A stretch of 64,000 bases of DNA from contig OZ014412.1 in NCBI GenBank assembly GCA_963965975.1, positions 2,482,501 to 2,546,500 on the forward strand, in the 5' to 3' direction. A program made the position numbers and the translations under genes. Source of the stretch: Xestospongia bergquistia (taxonomy: Eukaryota > Porifera > Demospongiae > Haplosclerida > Petrosiidae). This document shows, one piece after another, positions 33,904-50,595 of the stretch (position 1 is the stretch's first letter; each line of letters opens with the position of its first letter). The notes under the pieces were generated by a model, which searched no databases, was not told the origin of the DNA, and was given only the letters and a program-made list of their open reading frames with translations.

Positions 33904-33966
33904 TTAATAAACTCTTAATTTTGATCGTTTAATAACCACTACATTATCATCCAGTGTCATTAATAA
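33904..33966 (-). other. Orphan copy of the SIDT-B last exon
   Basis: Identical to the SIDT-B last exon at 36081-36143 (LLMTLDDNVVVIKRSKLRVY, stop). It lies in duplication unit 1, downstream of the duplicated SIDT-A first exon, with no other SIDT-B exon beside it. Confidence 0.75.
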
Positions 33967-35515
33967 CTAAATAAAGAAAGAATTATTCAAACAATATATA
34001 TTATTGTTTACTATAATATCATACTACAGACATAATCCCTGTACTCATTCTGAATATATTGAATAACTATATTCCCATTCTAATACTATAGACTCATACC
34101 CAATACCATTAGACTCATATAATGTTGTAAAAGTAATGGATTAGTATTTTAATTATTGTTATTGTTATTGTTAAGCATTTGTAATAATTATTGTTTTAGT
34201 TATTAATTATTCACAAAAACTCCAGGAATTTTAATTTTAGTTCTAGTAATAGGTTATTAGTTATTGTTATTATAAATCAATAAACCAAAGAAGTTAATAA
34301 ATTTACTACATGTGAAATATTCAAGTAGTCCTTGTTATTTTTGATTAATACTTCTCTTACTTATATTAGCATAGCATGTGTTTGCTGTGTTAATGATGTG
34401 TTAGATAAAATCTGTTAGAAACAACTATCCTAGCACAAATGGACATATACATGACTTAATGGACAGATAAACAACACCTATGGATGCATTGAAACTAACA
34501 AATCACTAATGGATGGATGAACATTACAAATGGATGCATAGAAAACTAATGGACAGATAAACAAAGAGACCACATGTATTCATTGAAAGTAAAACAAAGT
34601 ATTAAACATCAAAAGTGACTCAATAAATCATTTTGTTATTGTTAACAAAACAATTGTTATTATTAACATACAATAGTGTTTATCTTATATACAATCTAGG
34701 GACATCACATATATAATAAGTTGTACATAATTATAACATCATATGTAATGTTAAAAGTAGCTGACTCTACAGGATATTGTGAACAGCACATATTTTTACA
34801 AGTGGATTTATCAACACTCCAGAGTTTAACATAATGTCTGACCAGCTGACTAAGACATTAGATTTAGTAGTGGCTATTATTAAGATGCAGAAACATTATA
34901 TGTAGATATAGCTCTTGAATAACTCAATCAGTTCTAATATGATTGTGTACTATAATTTATATGTTATCTTAAAACTGTGATTATTATCAATATTACTGGG
35001 AAGCTAGTTTAATTATGAAGTTACAGTAGCTGTAAATTACCAAAAAACTATTATATTGTTGCTACATCTACATAAGAACAATGGACTGCAAGGTCACCAC
35101 CACCAGAGGTCTTACTGTACAACAATGTCATGTCATATACCTAGTACATTACTGTACAAAGTATATATTATGTTAACAAGTGAGCATATTATTAAATGGA
35201 CAGATTGAGGGCTGGCAATGTATACAGGAATATCTTACTTAACAAGTGAATATGTTATTGAATGGTCAGGTTGAGAGTTGGTGCCGGAATATCCTACTTC
35301 AATGTGAAAGTACAAATTTCTTTTAAGGATGTGGGTTAAATACAAATTCAAGTTCCTCTTGCAGTATGGCATCATTGTACTATAAATTGTACATACAATA
35401 TATTCGATGCATAGCTCTAAAATATATATCATAGGGCACTTCCATAGAAACCATTGTTAATGTATTTGTGCAGTCATCGACTTGGGGCTGCACACATATC
35501 ACATTGTAGACTTAC

Positions 35516-35683
35516 TTTACTAGTATTTTCTCCTAGTTCAAATGCTACAGTCCACACAGCTCCATTAGATACGCTCCCGTTAATCCAGCTGCTCTCCTCC
35601 ACTCTCGCACTCTCCATCACACCATCACTGACATACAGAAACAATAGTAGCAGGAACCATATTATCATATTGTATCTTCTCAT
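35516..35683 (-). other. Duplicate first exon of SIDT-A
   Basis: Identical to 33339-33506, including the signal peptide, the phase-0 GTAAGT donor and upstream flank. It could serve as an alternative promoter and first exon for SIDT-A by skipping the nearer copy, or splice to the orphan last exon at 33904-33966. Both readings are inference. Confidence 0.75.
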
Positions 35684-36080
35684 TGAATTTGTTGGAGATT
35701 TGAAGTTTATATTTTAATATTATAATCTCAGTCTTTGGTAACGAAATATACAAGTAATAGTTAATAAGTCTGAACTTGCCTCTGTCGACTTATCTCTCGT
35801 TTATATACTGAAACTGCGACATTGGGAGCCAGCCCCTCCTCCCTTAGTTCCGCTGACTCATCAATTAATCAAAATTATAATTTTTTTTCTAACTTTCAAG
35901 TTTGTGTTAAGTATTTTGTTTTATTTAAAGTTTTGTATTCAATTTATTATAATTATTGTATTATCACAATAATATAATATAGTATATTTTTATCACATAC
36001 TATATTATCAATATATGTAAAATAGTTTAATAAGTGAAACTAAAAAAATGTTCCTAAAGAAATTGTTAAATGATTTGAAT

Positions 36081-41878
<5,798 letters not shown>

Positions 41879-42050
41879 TGAAGTTGCTGGAGATTTGAAG
41901 TAATAAAAATATCACTCAAAAAAAGAAAGCCGTCTTCTTAAATAGCGGGTTTTCTCACTTCAGCCCCTCCCAAAGAACTGCTGAATCAGTTATTAATTAA
42001 TAATTTTATATTAATAAATAAAATGTTTATGATTATAATATTGGTACTTG

Positions 42051-42803
42051 TTACCATCCACGACGTTTCTTGTCCGCTAAAGCACGTCTGTTATGATTAG
42101 CTCGTGAACCTTTGTGTTTCTCCTTAAAAGCTCGTTCACGATCAGTTTGTGCTGTGTCTCCTTTTCCTTCCGTTCTCTGTAAAGTTTTCCGTTCAGTCTT
42201 TGTTGGTTTATTGTCATCCAGTCGAAGCTCCACCTTTTTCTTGCTTTTAGCTCCACCTCCTTTCCTAGGTTCTGATTCTTTTTGATGCTTCACATTTTCA
42301 GGTGTCTTGGGTCTTTGTAGAATCTTAACAGGTTCAACTGGTTTGACTGGTTCCAGTCCTCTTGCAGCAGCAACACGTATCCACTTCCCCTCGTCTCCAG
42401 AATCCTCCTCTTCAGAGCCTCCTTCAATTATCAGACCATATTTTTGACCACGAGATGTAAATTGTCCTTTCACATTTAATCTAATAAAATAAAATAGTTT
42501 TTGTTTGGAGTCTCAGTCTCAGACTTAAGGTTTTGGTTTCTGTTCAGTCAGTCTCATTCTGAAACCTACAGTCTCAGTCTCTGTCTGTTTACCTTTTTAC
42601 AGGGAAAAGATCTTCAGTTGAGTCTTGATCTCCAGCTCCAACATCATGACTATCATATGTGTCATTATATTCATCATCATATTCGTCATAATCAGGAGGT
42701 ACCAAGTCTAGTCCTTTTTCCTTCATATATTGGACATGGGAACGATCTGATAATATATCTTGTGCTGATTCAAATCTACAAAGAAGGAGAGAGGGTGAAC
42801 GAG

Positions 42804-42847
<44 letters not shown>

Positions 42848-42848
42848 G

Positions 42849-42929
<81 letters not shown>

Positions 42930-45600
42930 GAGAGAGAGAGAAACAAGCTAGATAAAATACATCTATACATACTTCTTCCCAATATGTACTCTTGAGAGGT
43001 CAATATCATTTCTTTTAAATACATCAAACTCATCATAATCATAGATACCACTTCTTTCATTTAATATACTGTATGGATCCTGTTCTTGATAGGTTGGATC
43101 TAAGGGTTCAGGATCATTAGGAGACGTGGGAAGTTCCTCTTGAGGTTGTAAATGAGGAGGGAGGTTCCCCTCCAGAATACGATCAATTACAACTTCTTTG
43201 TTATAATTGAATTCTTGAAGACATTCCTTTTGAGAAATAGTACATTACAACAAGTCAATAAACCACACCTACTTTAATAAACTTGTCTTCTAAGTGCGGT
43301 AATAGTTCTTTCACATATGTCACCATCTCCTTCACATTTGGCACATCTTTCTTAACTTTAGAACTCTTACTGCCTTGTTGAACACTGGGCGTGGCTTGTC
43401 CAGGAACAGCTGACAGTATATATTGTAATTGTGTATCATCACTTGAGTCAAGTTAAGGACTTATTATTTATTCATTAATATTAACAATTAAATAAGTAGG
43501 CGGGATAACTAATAATTTAATGAGTGGGTGGGATACAGGTTTGGATGAGATTCTTTAAGACTTTGCACACATTCACTTAAATTGTAATATTTTTGAAATT
43601 CTTTAAGAAATCTGATAAATAGATACATAAGTATATATTAAATGGACAGATGCTCAAATATGGACATATAATAAAATGTAATGGAGATACTTACAATTTC
43701 TCTGAAGCCAACAATGTTAAACACGACAACAATTGACCCATTCCATCATCAGACTCCACCCCTCTATCTCCATGGAAACAATTCATTAAGAGTGTGTACA
43801 CAAGACGAGCTGAATTCAGTTTAGCTTGACGTAAACACATTGTTATATATTCAGCACTAGGGAGGGAGGGAGGGAGATAATAAAGGTGTCTCTCTATTAT
43901 TCTATAATTTACTTTGTTATAATGTGTCTATATTCCTTCCACTGACTCTGTACACCTGGTATAGTTGACTCATAAAAAATGATGAGTCTATAAGAGAACA
44001 TATTAATTATAACTAACTGTCTATTATACTGTCTATTATACTGTCTATTATATTGTCTATTATACTGACTATTATACTGACTATTATACTGACTATTATA
44101 CTGACTATTATATTGTCTATTATATTGTCTATTATATTGACTATTATACTGACTATTATACTGACTATTATACTGTCTATTATACTGTCTATTATACTGT
44201 CTATTATACTGACTATTATACTGTCTATTATACTGTCTATTATACTGACTATTATACTGTCTATTATACTGTCTATTATACTGACTATTATACTGTCTAT
44301 TATACTGACTATTATACTGTCTATTATACTGTCTATTATACTGACTATTATACTGTCTATTATACTGTCTATTATACTGACTATTATACTGACTATTATA
44401 CTGACTATTATACTGACTATTATACTGTCTATTATACTGATTATTAAAGGTTGTTCATCATTAGACATACTTTTCAACTAGGCCTGTTTTCCATATAGTA
44501 TGAGCAACAGGAGGGAACACAGTCAATAATGAAGACAAAGTATGTGTGATATCAGTAATATAAAGTATATGATCTACTAGCTCTGTTTGATCAAGACTGA
44601 AAATGAAAAATAAAAAGATTAAGGATAAAGAGACAGTTACCTCTTTGTGCTGTTGAGTCGAAGAGAAGCTCCACCTTCTTTTCCCACACATTTCTCAGTC
44701 ATTTTTGTGAGTGCCTAGCACAAAAATTCATAATGACATCATATTTTATGATGTCATATGACATCACTTACACTAATCACACTCTCTCCAATAGTTTGTT
44801 CCATATCTTCCCAGTAATGTGGTTGATTATCAAATACGTTAGTAATCATTTTTGTTAATAGTTCAGTATTACTATCGCCATATATACTACAAAGGTCAAG
44901 TAGACGTGGGACAGTATAAATATGATGAGTATATATCAGATCACCAAACATAAATGGAGTCATTTGATGTGCCTATAGACAATATAGGAGGAGATACATG
45001 TACTATAGTATCTATTCCTTTATTGTATAGTCATTGATGTACATGTATAAAACATACTTTGTCCTCTTTGAATGTTGATAGCCTCAAAAAGGTCATAAAA
45101 ATTCGTCTATGTACATTTCTTAATATCTCCATAATGTGTGTTGGTAGAGGCCATGCCTTCTCATGAGGACTATATGGATTTATTTTAACTCTTTAATAAC
45201 TGTATTAATTATACTAACCGTGGTGCATGTTGAAGGTAGCTATCCAATAATCGATTGAGGGACTTGTCGTACAGTGCCTAAAGTGTTAAATATTTGTTTG
45301 CTCTTAAGACATAACCACACCCACCACTCACTTGAGACCAAAATACATTATGAGGTAATTTCAATAGGATATGAAGATCATAATCAATGGTTTCTAATGT
45401 CTCCACCCACTTACTCCAGCCCTGATCCGTTACTGATGGAGGAGGATAGAATGATAAGAAAGTGATATCCTGACACCATTTTTTGTCCTTAACAGAAACA
45501 AAGATAAAACTATTAATGTTTAAATATGTCATACCAGAGCTGGAAGTGTCTCCACTAAGCCAGTTTGTGGACTCACGTCTTCAATTACTTGTATCTCCAT
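42051..45600 (-). CDS. ASCC2: Activating signal cointegrator 1 complex subunit 2
   Basis: About 14 exons from ATG at 45600 (MEIQVIEDVSPQTG) to the stop at 42051-42053. Conserved landmarks in order: LLKLPHNVFWSQ then LDSYLQHAPR; RRIFMTFLRLSTFKEDKA; LLDLCSIYGDSNTELLTKMI; the CUE domain near 43200-43330 (VKELLPHLEDKFIKECLQEF, then VIDRILEGNLPPHL); EFDVFKRNDIDLSRVHIGKK; an acidic YDDEYNDTYD segment; and the basic C-terminus RANHNRRALADKKRRGW. ASCC2 binds K63-linked ubiquitin through CUE and bridges ASCC3 in ribosome-quality control and alkylation repair. The last exon is 42482-42051; other borders are approximate. Introns carry a GA tract and a 12-bp minisatellite. It is divergent from SLC2A13, 107 bases away. 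Confidence 0.9.
42805..42941. repeat. GA/CT microsatellite in ASCC2 intron
   Basis: A GA tract with GGGTGAAT interruptions, forming the pyrimidine-rich region upstream of the exon acceptor at about 42776. This is the same placement as the tracts in the SIDT genes. Confidence 0.85.
44018..44445. repeat. 12-bp minisatellite in ASCC2 intron
   Basis: About 35 tandem copies of CTGTCTATTATA and the variant CTGACTATTATA. The unit length is a multiple of three and the motif has no stop in some frames, so long spurious frames arise on both strands (repeats of IIDS/IIVS and SIILTI). The order of the two variants is irregular, as expected of slippage and unequal exchange. It lies between exons encoding TGLVEK and LIIFYES. 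Confidence 0.92.
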
Positions 45601-45707
45601 AGTCAGGTGTGGTCAAACCTCTACTTTAAATTTTAACCTTTTAAAAGGCTTTTATTGCTTGGTTATGAAAACTGTCAGGTTTTCGATGCTGATTGCGCAC
45701 TGACAAG
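45601..45707. promoter_or_regulatory. Bidirectional promoter between ASCC2 and SLC2A13
   Basis: 107 bases between divergent start codons. Contents include CAGGTGTGGTC at 45603-45613 and TGATTGCGCACTG near 45690, a palindromic TGCGCA of the NRF1 type. No TATA box. The site assignment is inference. Confidence 0.55.
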
Positions 45708-47812
45708 ATGAGTTATGAGTCAGAGAGATATCTGAGGATGGCCCTAAACACTAATGCATCAAGTAAATAATGTTAAGAACTCTCCTGTAATGAACGTTAT
45801 CGTTTCCTATTGTAGGTGATGACGGATCATCCAGTGAAAGAAGCTCTTTTCTATCATCAACTAGTACTCTAAATATTTCACAATATGCTCCTCGTAACGA
45901 TAATAAATGGAGGGCAAAGTTCTTTTTAGCTGTACTGGCTATCTTCTCTGCTATAGGTTACTAGGAAACATATACTTCATTCACATTTGTACATTCTTTG
46001 TTAGGTGGATTTTTATTTGGCTATGACACAGGAGTGGTGTCAGGTGCAATGATCAAAATTGATAACAAATTTAATCTCACGGCATTTTGGCATGAGCTCA
46101 TTGTCTCTGTTACTATCGGAGCAGCTGCCATTTCTGCTGCACTCTCTGGTCTTCTCACTGAAGTATTGGGACGTAAACCAGTCCTTATAATAGCATCAAT
46201 TGTTTTCACTATCGGAGCAGCTATAACAGCTGCTTCCCCTGACAAGTATGTTCTGTTGAGTGGACGGGTAATTGTAGGTGTGGGCATTGGGTTTGCTGCA
46301 ATGGTTGTTCCCATGTATATTGCTGAGTCAGCCCCTCCTAATATGAGGGGTAAATTAGTTGTAATGAACAATCTCTTTATAACTGGAGGTCAATTTGTCG
46401 CCACTCTTGTTGATGGTGCTTTCTCTGAAGTCAGCCATGGGTGGAGGTAAGTTGAAACATATCTCTTATTAATGGCCATTTTATTCCACATAGATATATG
46501 TTAGGTGCAGCTGGGATCCCATCCATTATTATGCTTATTGGGTTTTTGTTTCTTCCCGAGAGTCCTCGCTGGTTAGTTTTCCATGGGAAACTAGAAAAGG
46601 CAGTGAAGGTGTTATATAAATTACGAAATGTTTCAAAAGTAAAACAAGAAATTAAAGAGATTGTCAAAGATCATGAAGACTATACTAATACTAGATTAGG
46701 TGAGTGGGTGTGACTTTCTTTGTGGGTGTGGCTAAATGGTTTATCTTATATATAGGTTGTAGTGCTTTTATAAAAAGATTCTTTACTAAGTCGGTATTGT
46801 TAGCATTGATGGTTGGGTGTGGCTTACAAATGTTCCAACAACTTGGCGGCATTAATACTGTCATGTGAGTGTCATGTGACTACAAGTACATCATCATACT
46901 ATTTCTTATAGGTATTACAGTGCATCCATTATAGAAATGGCAGGGTTTTCTGAGAACAATGCAATCTGGTTGGCTACGATTCCCGCTTTTGGTAACTTCA
47001 TATTTACAATAGTTGGTCTCTTTCTGGTTGATCGAATTGGCCGTAGGAAATTACTCATTGGTAGCTTAGTAGGTGTGGTTGCTGGATTTCTCTTGTTGTC
47101 TGGTTCCTTTATTCTATCAAATAAAGAAAGCCTCCCAGCGAAACCTTTGGTCAGTACAAGTTGTCAACATTGGTCGTGTGGGACTTGTGTTGGAAATTCT
47201 CATTGTGGATTTTGTGTTATAGAAATACACTCTAATGGAACTTCAAATATAAATGGAACATGTTCCCCTGGTAATGCTACATCTAGTAATTATGTTTTAA
47301 ACCTGACAAATAGGACTGATCAGTGTGAGGTATACAGTGACATTACTGATCCAGATAGTAATATTGAAAATAAAGAAAAAAGAGTATGGTATTATAACTC
47401 ATGTCCTAACAACGAATATGCATGGCTAGCTATTATATCATTGGTTATTTATATTGCATTCTTTGCTCCTGGTATGGGACCACTCCCCTGGACAATTAAC
47501 TCTGAAATCTATCCTAATTGGGCTCGTAGTACTTGTATTGCTATAGCAACAGCCACAAATTGGATTTTTAATTTAGGGGTTTCGTTGACATTTCTCACGT
47601 TGGCTGATGGACTTGGTCAACCTGTTACATTTGCCTTTTATGCTGGATTAGGATTCCTAGGACTATTGTTTGCTATCTTCCTAGTCCCTGAGACTAAAGG
47701 ACGCAAGTTGGAGGAAGTGGAAGAGTTATTTCAGAAACCATACTTCATGTCATTGTGTTCATCTGGGGAGAATGATTATATTAGACTTGCTAATGATCCA
47801 CTTAATGATTAA
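45708..47812 (+). CDS. SLC2A13: Proton/myo-inositol symporter, SLC2A13 (HMIT) type
   Basis: Exons 45708-45762, 45816-45956, 46005-46446, 46494-46699, 46756-46864, 46912-47812; GT-AG, consistent phases, 617 residues (human 648). Sugar-transporter hallmarks: GGFLFGYDTGVVSGAM in TM1, GRKP after TM2, PESPRWL after TM6, QQLGGINTVMYYS in TM7, DRIGRRKLL and PETKGRKLEEVEELF at the C-terminus. The long Cys-rich extracellular loop between TM9 and TM10 (CGTCVGNSHCGFCVI, with several N-glycosylation sequons) is the signature that separates HMIT from glucose transporters. It should be a plasma-membrane proton-coupled inositol importer. Confidence 0.92.
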
Positions 47813-47880
47813 ATTTCGTTGTTTTTTAAAAATAAAAAACTAATAAACAATCACAAGCTTATCACATGATTATCACATGA

Positions 47881-48147
47881 CTAGATTGGATATTTTGATA
47901 ACAAATTTTCTACGATAGTAATATATTTTTTTTCAGCGTCTTCTTTGCTTGTTCCCTTCAATCCATTCCAAGCATCCCACTTGTATTTCCCCTTCAAATC
48001 AAACATACCAGGACGAGTTGTGTTGCAGTCACCTACTGACGCTTGCTTGAAGTACCTGTAGAGATCAAGTAGTTCCTCATCTGTTGGTTTGATAGCTAGT
48101 TTTTTAACATCTTCAGCAGCTTTTTGGAACTGTTCACTGTTGGACAT
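47881..48147 (-). CDS. DBI: Acyl-CoA-binding protein
   Basis: A single 88-codon exon, the usual length of ACBP. Family motifs: [11 protein letters not shown] in helix 1, [20 protein letters not shown], then [19 protein letters not shown] with the Tyr, Lys and Trp that hold the CoA ester. It buffers and delivers long-chain acyl-CoA in the cytosol. Start at 48147 (MSNSEQF); an upstream non-coding exon is possible. The stop codons of this gene and SLC2A13 are 68 bases apart in convergent orientation, and the gene is divergent from RPS25. Confidence 0.95.
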   Translation of the reverse strand: MSNSEQFQKAAEDVKKLAIKPTDEELLDLYRYFKQASVGDCNTTRPGMFDLKGKYKWDAWNGLKGTSKEDAEKKYITIVENLLSKYPI

Positions 48148-48347
48148 TTTGGCATAATATTGAAAACTGTAAAATATACAAAAATAAATTAGAAATTTAT
48201 GACTACCTTTACCTTTCCTGCAGTGATATGACCCTTTCAGTATTGGTTCGTATGATTGATTACACGTGAAAGGTCGTGGTAGGAACTACTGCGCATGCTC
48301 AGCTCAATAAAGGAGCACATGGTGTCTGAAAATTGAAGATTAACAAA

Positions 48348-48815
48348 ATGGTGGGTCATATACTTTGTTGTATTCCATATTATAACTCTACTATTCCTGT
48401 CTTTGTAGCCGCCCAAACAGCAACAACAAAAAGGAGGCAAGCAACAAAGTCAGAAAAAGCCGGCTGCAGCTAAGCCTGGTTCAGGTGGCAAAGCCAAAAA
48501 GAAGGTATTCCTTATATCATTATATTCGACATTACTTATTTATAATGACTCTCGTAGAAATGGTCTAAAGGAAAAGTTCGTGATAAACTTAACAATCTTG
48601 CCATGTTTGATAAGGCAACATATGACAAACTAAAAAAGGAAGTCCCTAGTTATAAGCTCATTACACCTTCAGTCGTCTCAGAGAGGTTAAAAATACGTGT
48701 CTCATTAGCTCGTCGTGGACTGCAAGAACTGTTAGCACAAGGTGTCATTAAGGAAGTGTGTAGACACCACACACAGGTGATCTACACAAGAGCACCAAAA
48801 GGTGAGGAGACTTAA
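48348..48815 (+). CDS. RPS25: 40S ribosomal protein S25 (eS25)
   Basis: Exon 1 codes only for the ATG (48348-48350). Exon 2 is 48409-48504 ([10 protein letters not shown] then a Lys-rich stretch), exon 3 is 48558-48815; 118 residues. The core [34 protein letters not shown] and [19 protein letters not shown] is unmistakable. An intron straight after the start codon is common in ribosomal protein genes. The N-terminal Gln run replaces the Lys/Asp-rich start of vertebrate S25. Confidence 0.95.
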
Positions 48816-48899
48816 ACTGAACTGATCTTTGATAAAGTGTCTTTGAAATTTCAAGTCTTTAAAAATAATTATGTTCATTTTACATTAAGTGATTTGTTA

Positions 48900-50494
48900 T
48901 TATAAACGGTTACCCAGTTCCCATGACAACCAGTCCTTTTCTTTTTTGAGGGTAGCATTTTCTGTTTGTAGTTGCTTGATTTGTGTTTCATATCTAATAT
49001 AAAATGGATGAATAAAAGGAGAAATGGATACATAACTAGAATGGATGTATGGTTAAGATATGGACAGGGTATCTTCTAGAATGGATACATAGTTGGAAAG
49101 TAGATTTAATTAATTAAATTAATTTAGCACACTAAATTCATGAGACATGAATTTAGTGTGTAATGATAAATAGATGCATGGTAAGAGAATGGATGTATAA
49201 GTTAGGATATATACCTTTTAAGTTCTTTATTTTTTGACAATATAATATCAAATGTTGACAATAAATGATGATGACTTGAAGGTGTTAAAATTGTTAGAGA
49301 AGTCAGTGTATTGTTGACTCTAAGACAATGCAACAAACCAGTAGTGCCTTGTTCTCCAAACCTGTTTTCTGACAAATCCAGACATTGTAAAGTTCTATAA
49401 AATATAAATATTAATAATTGTTAATAACTAGGGGAAGTGCTTTACTGATTAAATTCCAATGTATCGCATAATGTTAGTATTCCGCTATCACAAATTGTGT
49501 TGCCATGGAGACACAAGAAACTGAGACTGGTATTACCTAACATTGCTTGTGCTAATGGGTAACATCCCTCATCAGATATTCCACATCGAGACAGATCTAG
49601 CTTTTGTAATGTTGATGTCTTTTCTAATGCCTTACTGATAAGCTCCACCCCTTCATTACCAATAGCAACATTACCACTCAATATTATTTCTGTTAAATTT
49701 TCTAAATACTTTGCTAGTATTGCCACACCCACTTTAGTGATATTGCATGATTTAAGGGACAGTATTTTTAAATGAAGGGTGTGGTTTAAGGAATAAGAAA
49801 GCACTTTAATACCCTCATCTCCTATGTTCCTGTTGTTATCTAATACCAATTGTTTCAATGTTACCATATTTGGTAATGAGGTAGCAATAGCCTTGACTCC
49901 TGTAATATCAATATCATTTGATGACAAATTTAGAGTTATCAATGAGGGATGTGTCTGAAGTGACGTCATTATCTTAGCCACACCTACTCCAGTAATTCCA
50001 CTTTGTGAAATGGTTAGTTCAGACAATGTAGTGCAATTTCTGGTTGCCATAGCAACCTGGAAAGCACCATTGTCTTGGATACACAGGTCATGGAGGTCCA
50101 ACTGAGTCCCATAGATTGCAAATGATGTTAGACAAGAGAGAGGCAATAAGTGTGCTATCTTAGTAGCTCCTAGTGACGAGACATTGTTTAATTTTAATGT
50201 CAGTGATTGGAGGGTGTGGTTTTGATTTAATATATTAAGAACATTTCCAATTCCTTCATCGCTACATTCTGTTAATTCAAGTGTAAGACTCTTTATTGAC
50301 TTGTTACCATGGAGACCATCTTGACATAATTGAACCAGCTCAATGTCCGGTAGTGGAGAGACTAGAGTAAGTTCCTCTAAGAATTTAGAAGTTTTTATCT
50401 TACTTAGTGTCACGTGAGCTTCCTCTAGATTAGTAACTGTTAACTGGAGGCTTTTTTCTCCCTTACACTCTTCTGTGATATGATTGTACTCCAT
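48900..50494 (-). CDS. Ribonuclease-inhibitor-type LRR protein (NLRC3-like repeats)
   Basis: Exons 50494-49446, 49394-49215, 48993-48900; consistent phases, 440 residues. It consists of about ten LRRs of the 28-residue RI type (LITLNLSSNDIDITGVKAIA, LKILSLKSCNITKVGVAILA, LQKLDLSRCGISDEGCYPLA). It ends in a short coiled coil (YETQIKQLQTENATLKKEKD). There is no NACHT, CARD or signal peptide in the model, so it is a stand-alone LRR protein rather than an NLR. An NLR-like scaffold role is inference. Divergent from the SV2-like gene with 101 bases between starts, convergent with RPS25. Confidence 0.85.
49128..49160. repeat. 15-bp perfect hairpin in an LRR-gene intron
   Basis: Arms 49128-49142 (CACACTAAATTCATG) and 49146-49160 with a 3-base loop AGA. 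It lies in an intron that also has AATGGATACATA-like repeats. Confidence 0.8.
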
Positions 50495-50595
50495 TTCTGC
50501 AGAAAGAAGGGTGGGGCTTATTAATTAACGCCTGGGCGTGGTGTATTAATAATTGCATAGTAGACTGTTCAATGATTTTCTATTAATAATATAAT
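50495..50595. promoter_or_regulatory. Bidirectional promoter between the LRR and SV2-like genes
   Basis: 101 bases between divergent start codons, with GGGTGGGGCTT and CTGGGCGTGGTG (GC/CACCC-type boxes) in an otherwise AT-rich stretch. Promoter role is inferred from position. Confidence 0.5.

Noticed and set aside
44013-44481. Repeat proteins of about 140-154 codons on both strands
   Set aside because: Created by a 12-bp minisatellite in an ASCC2 intron; no codon bias or start context.
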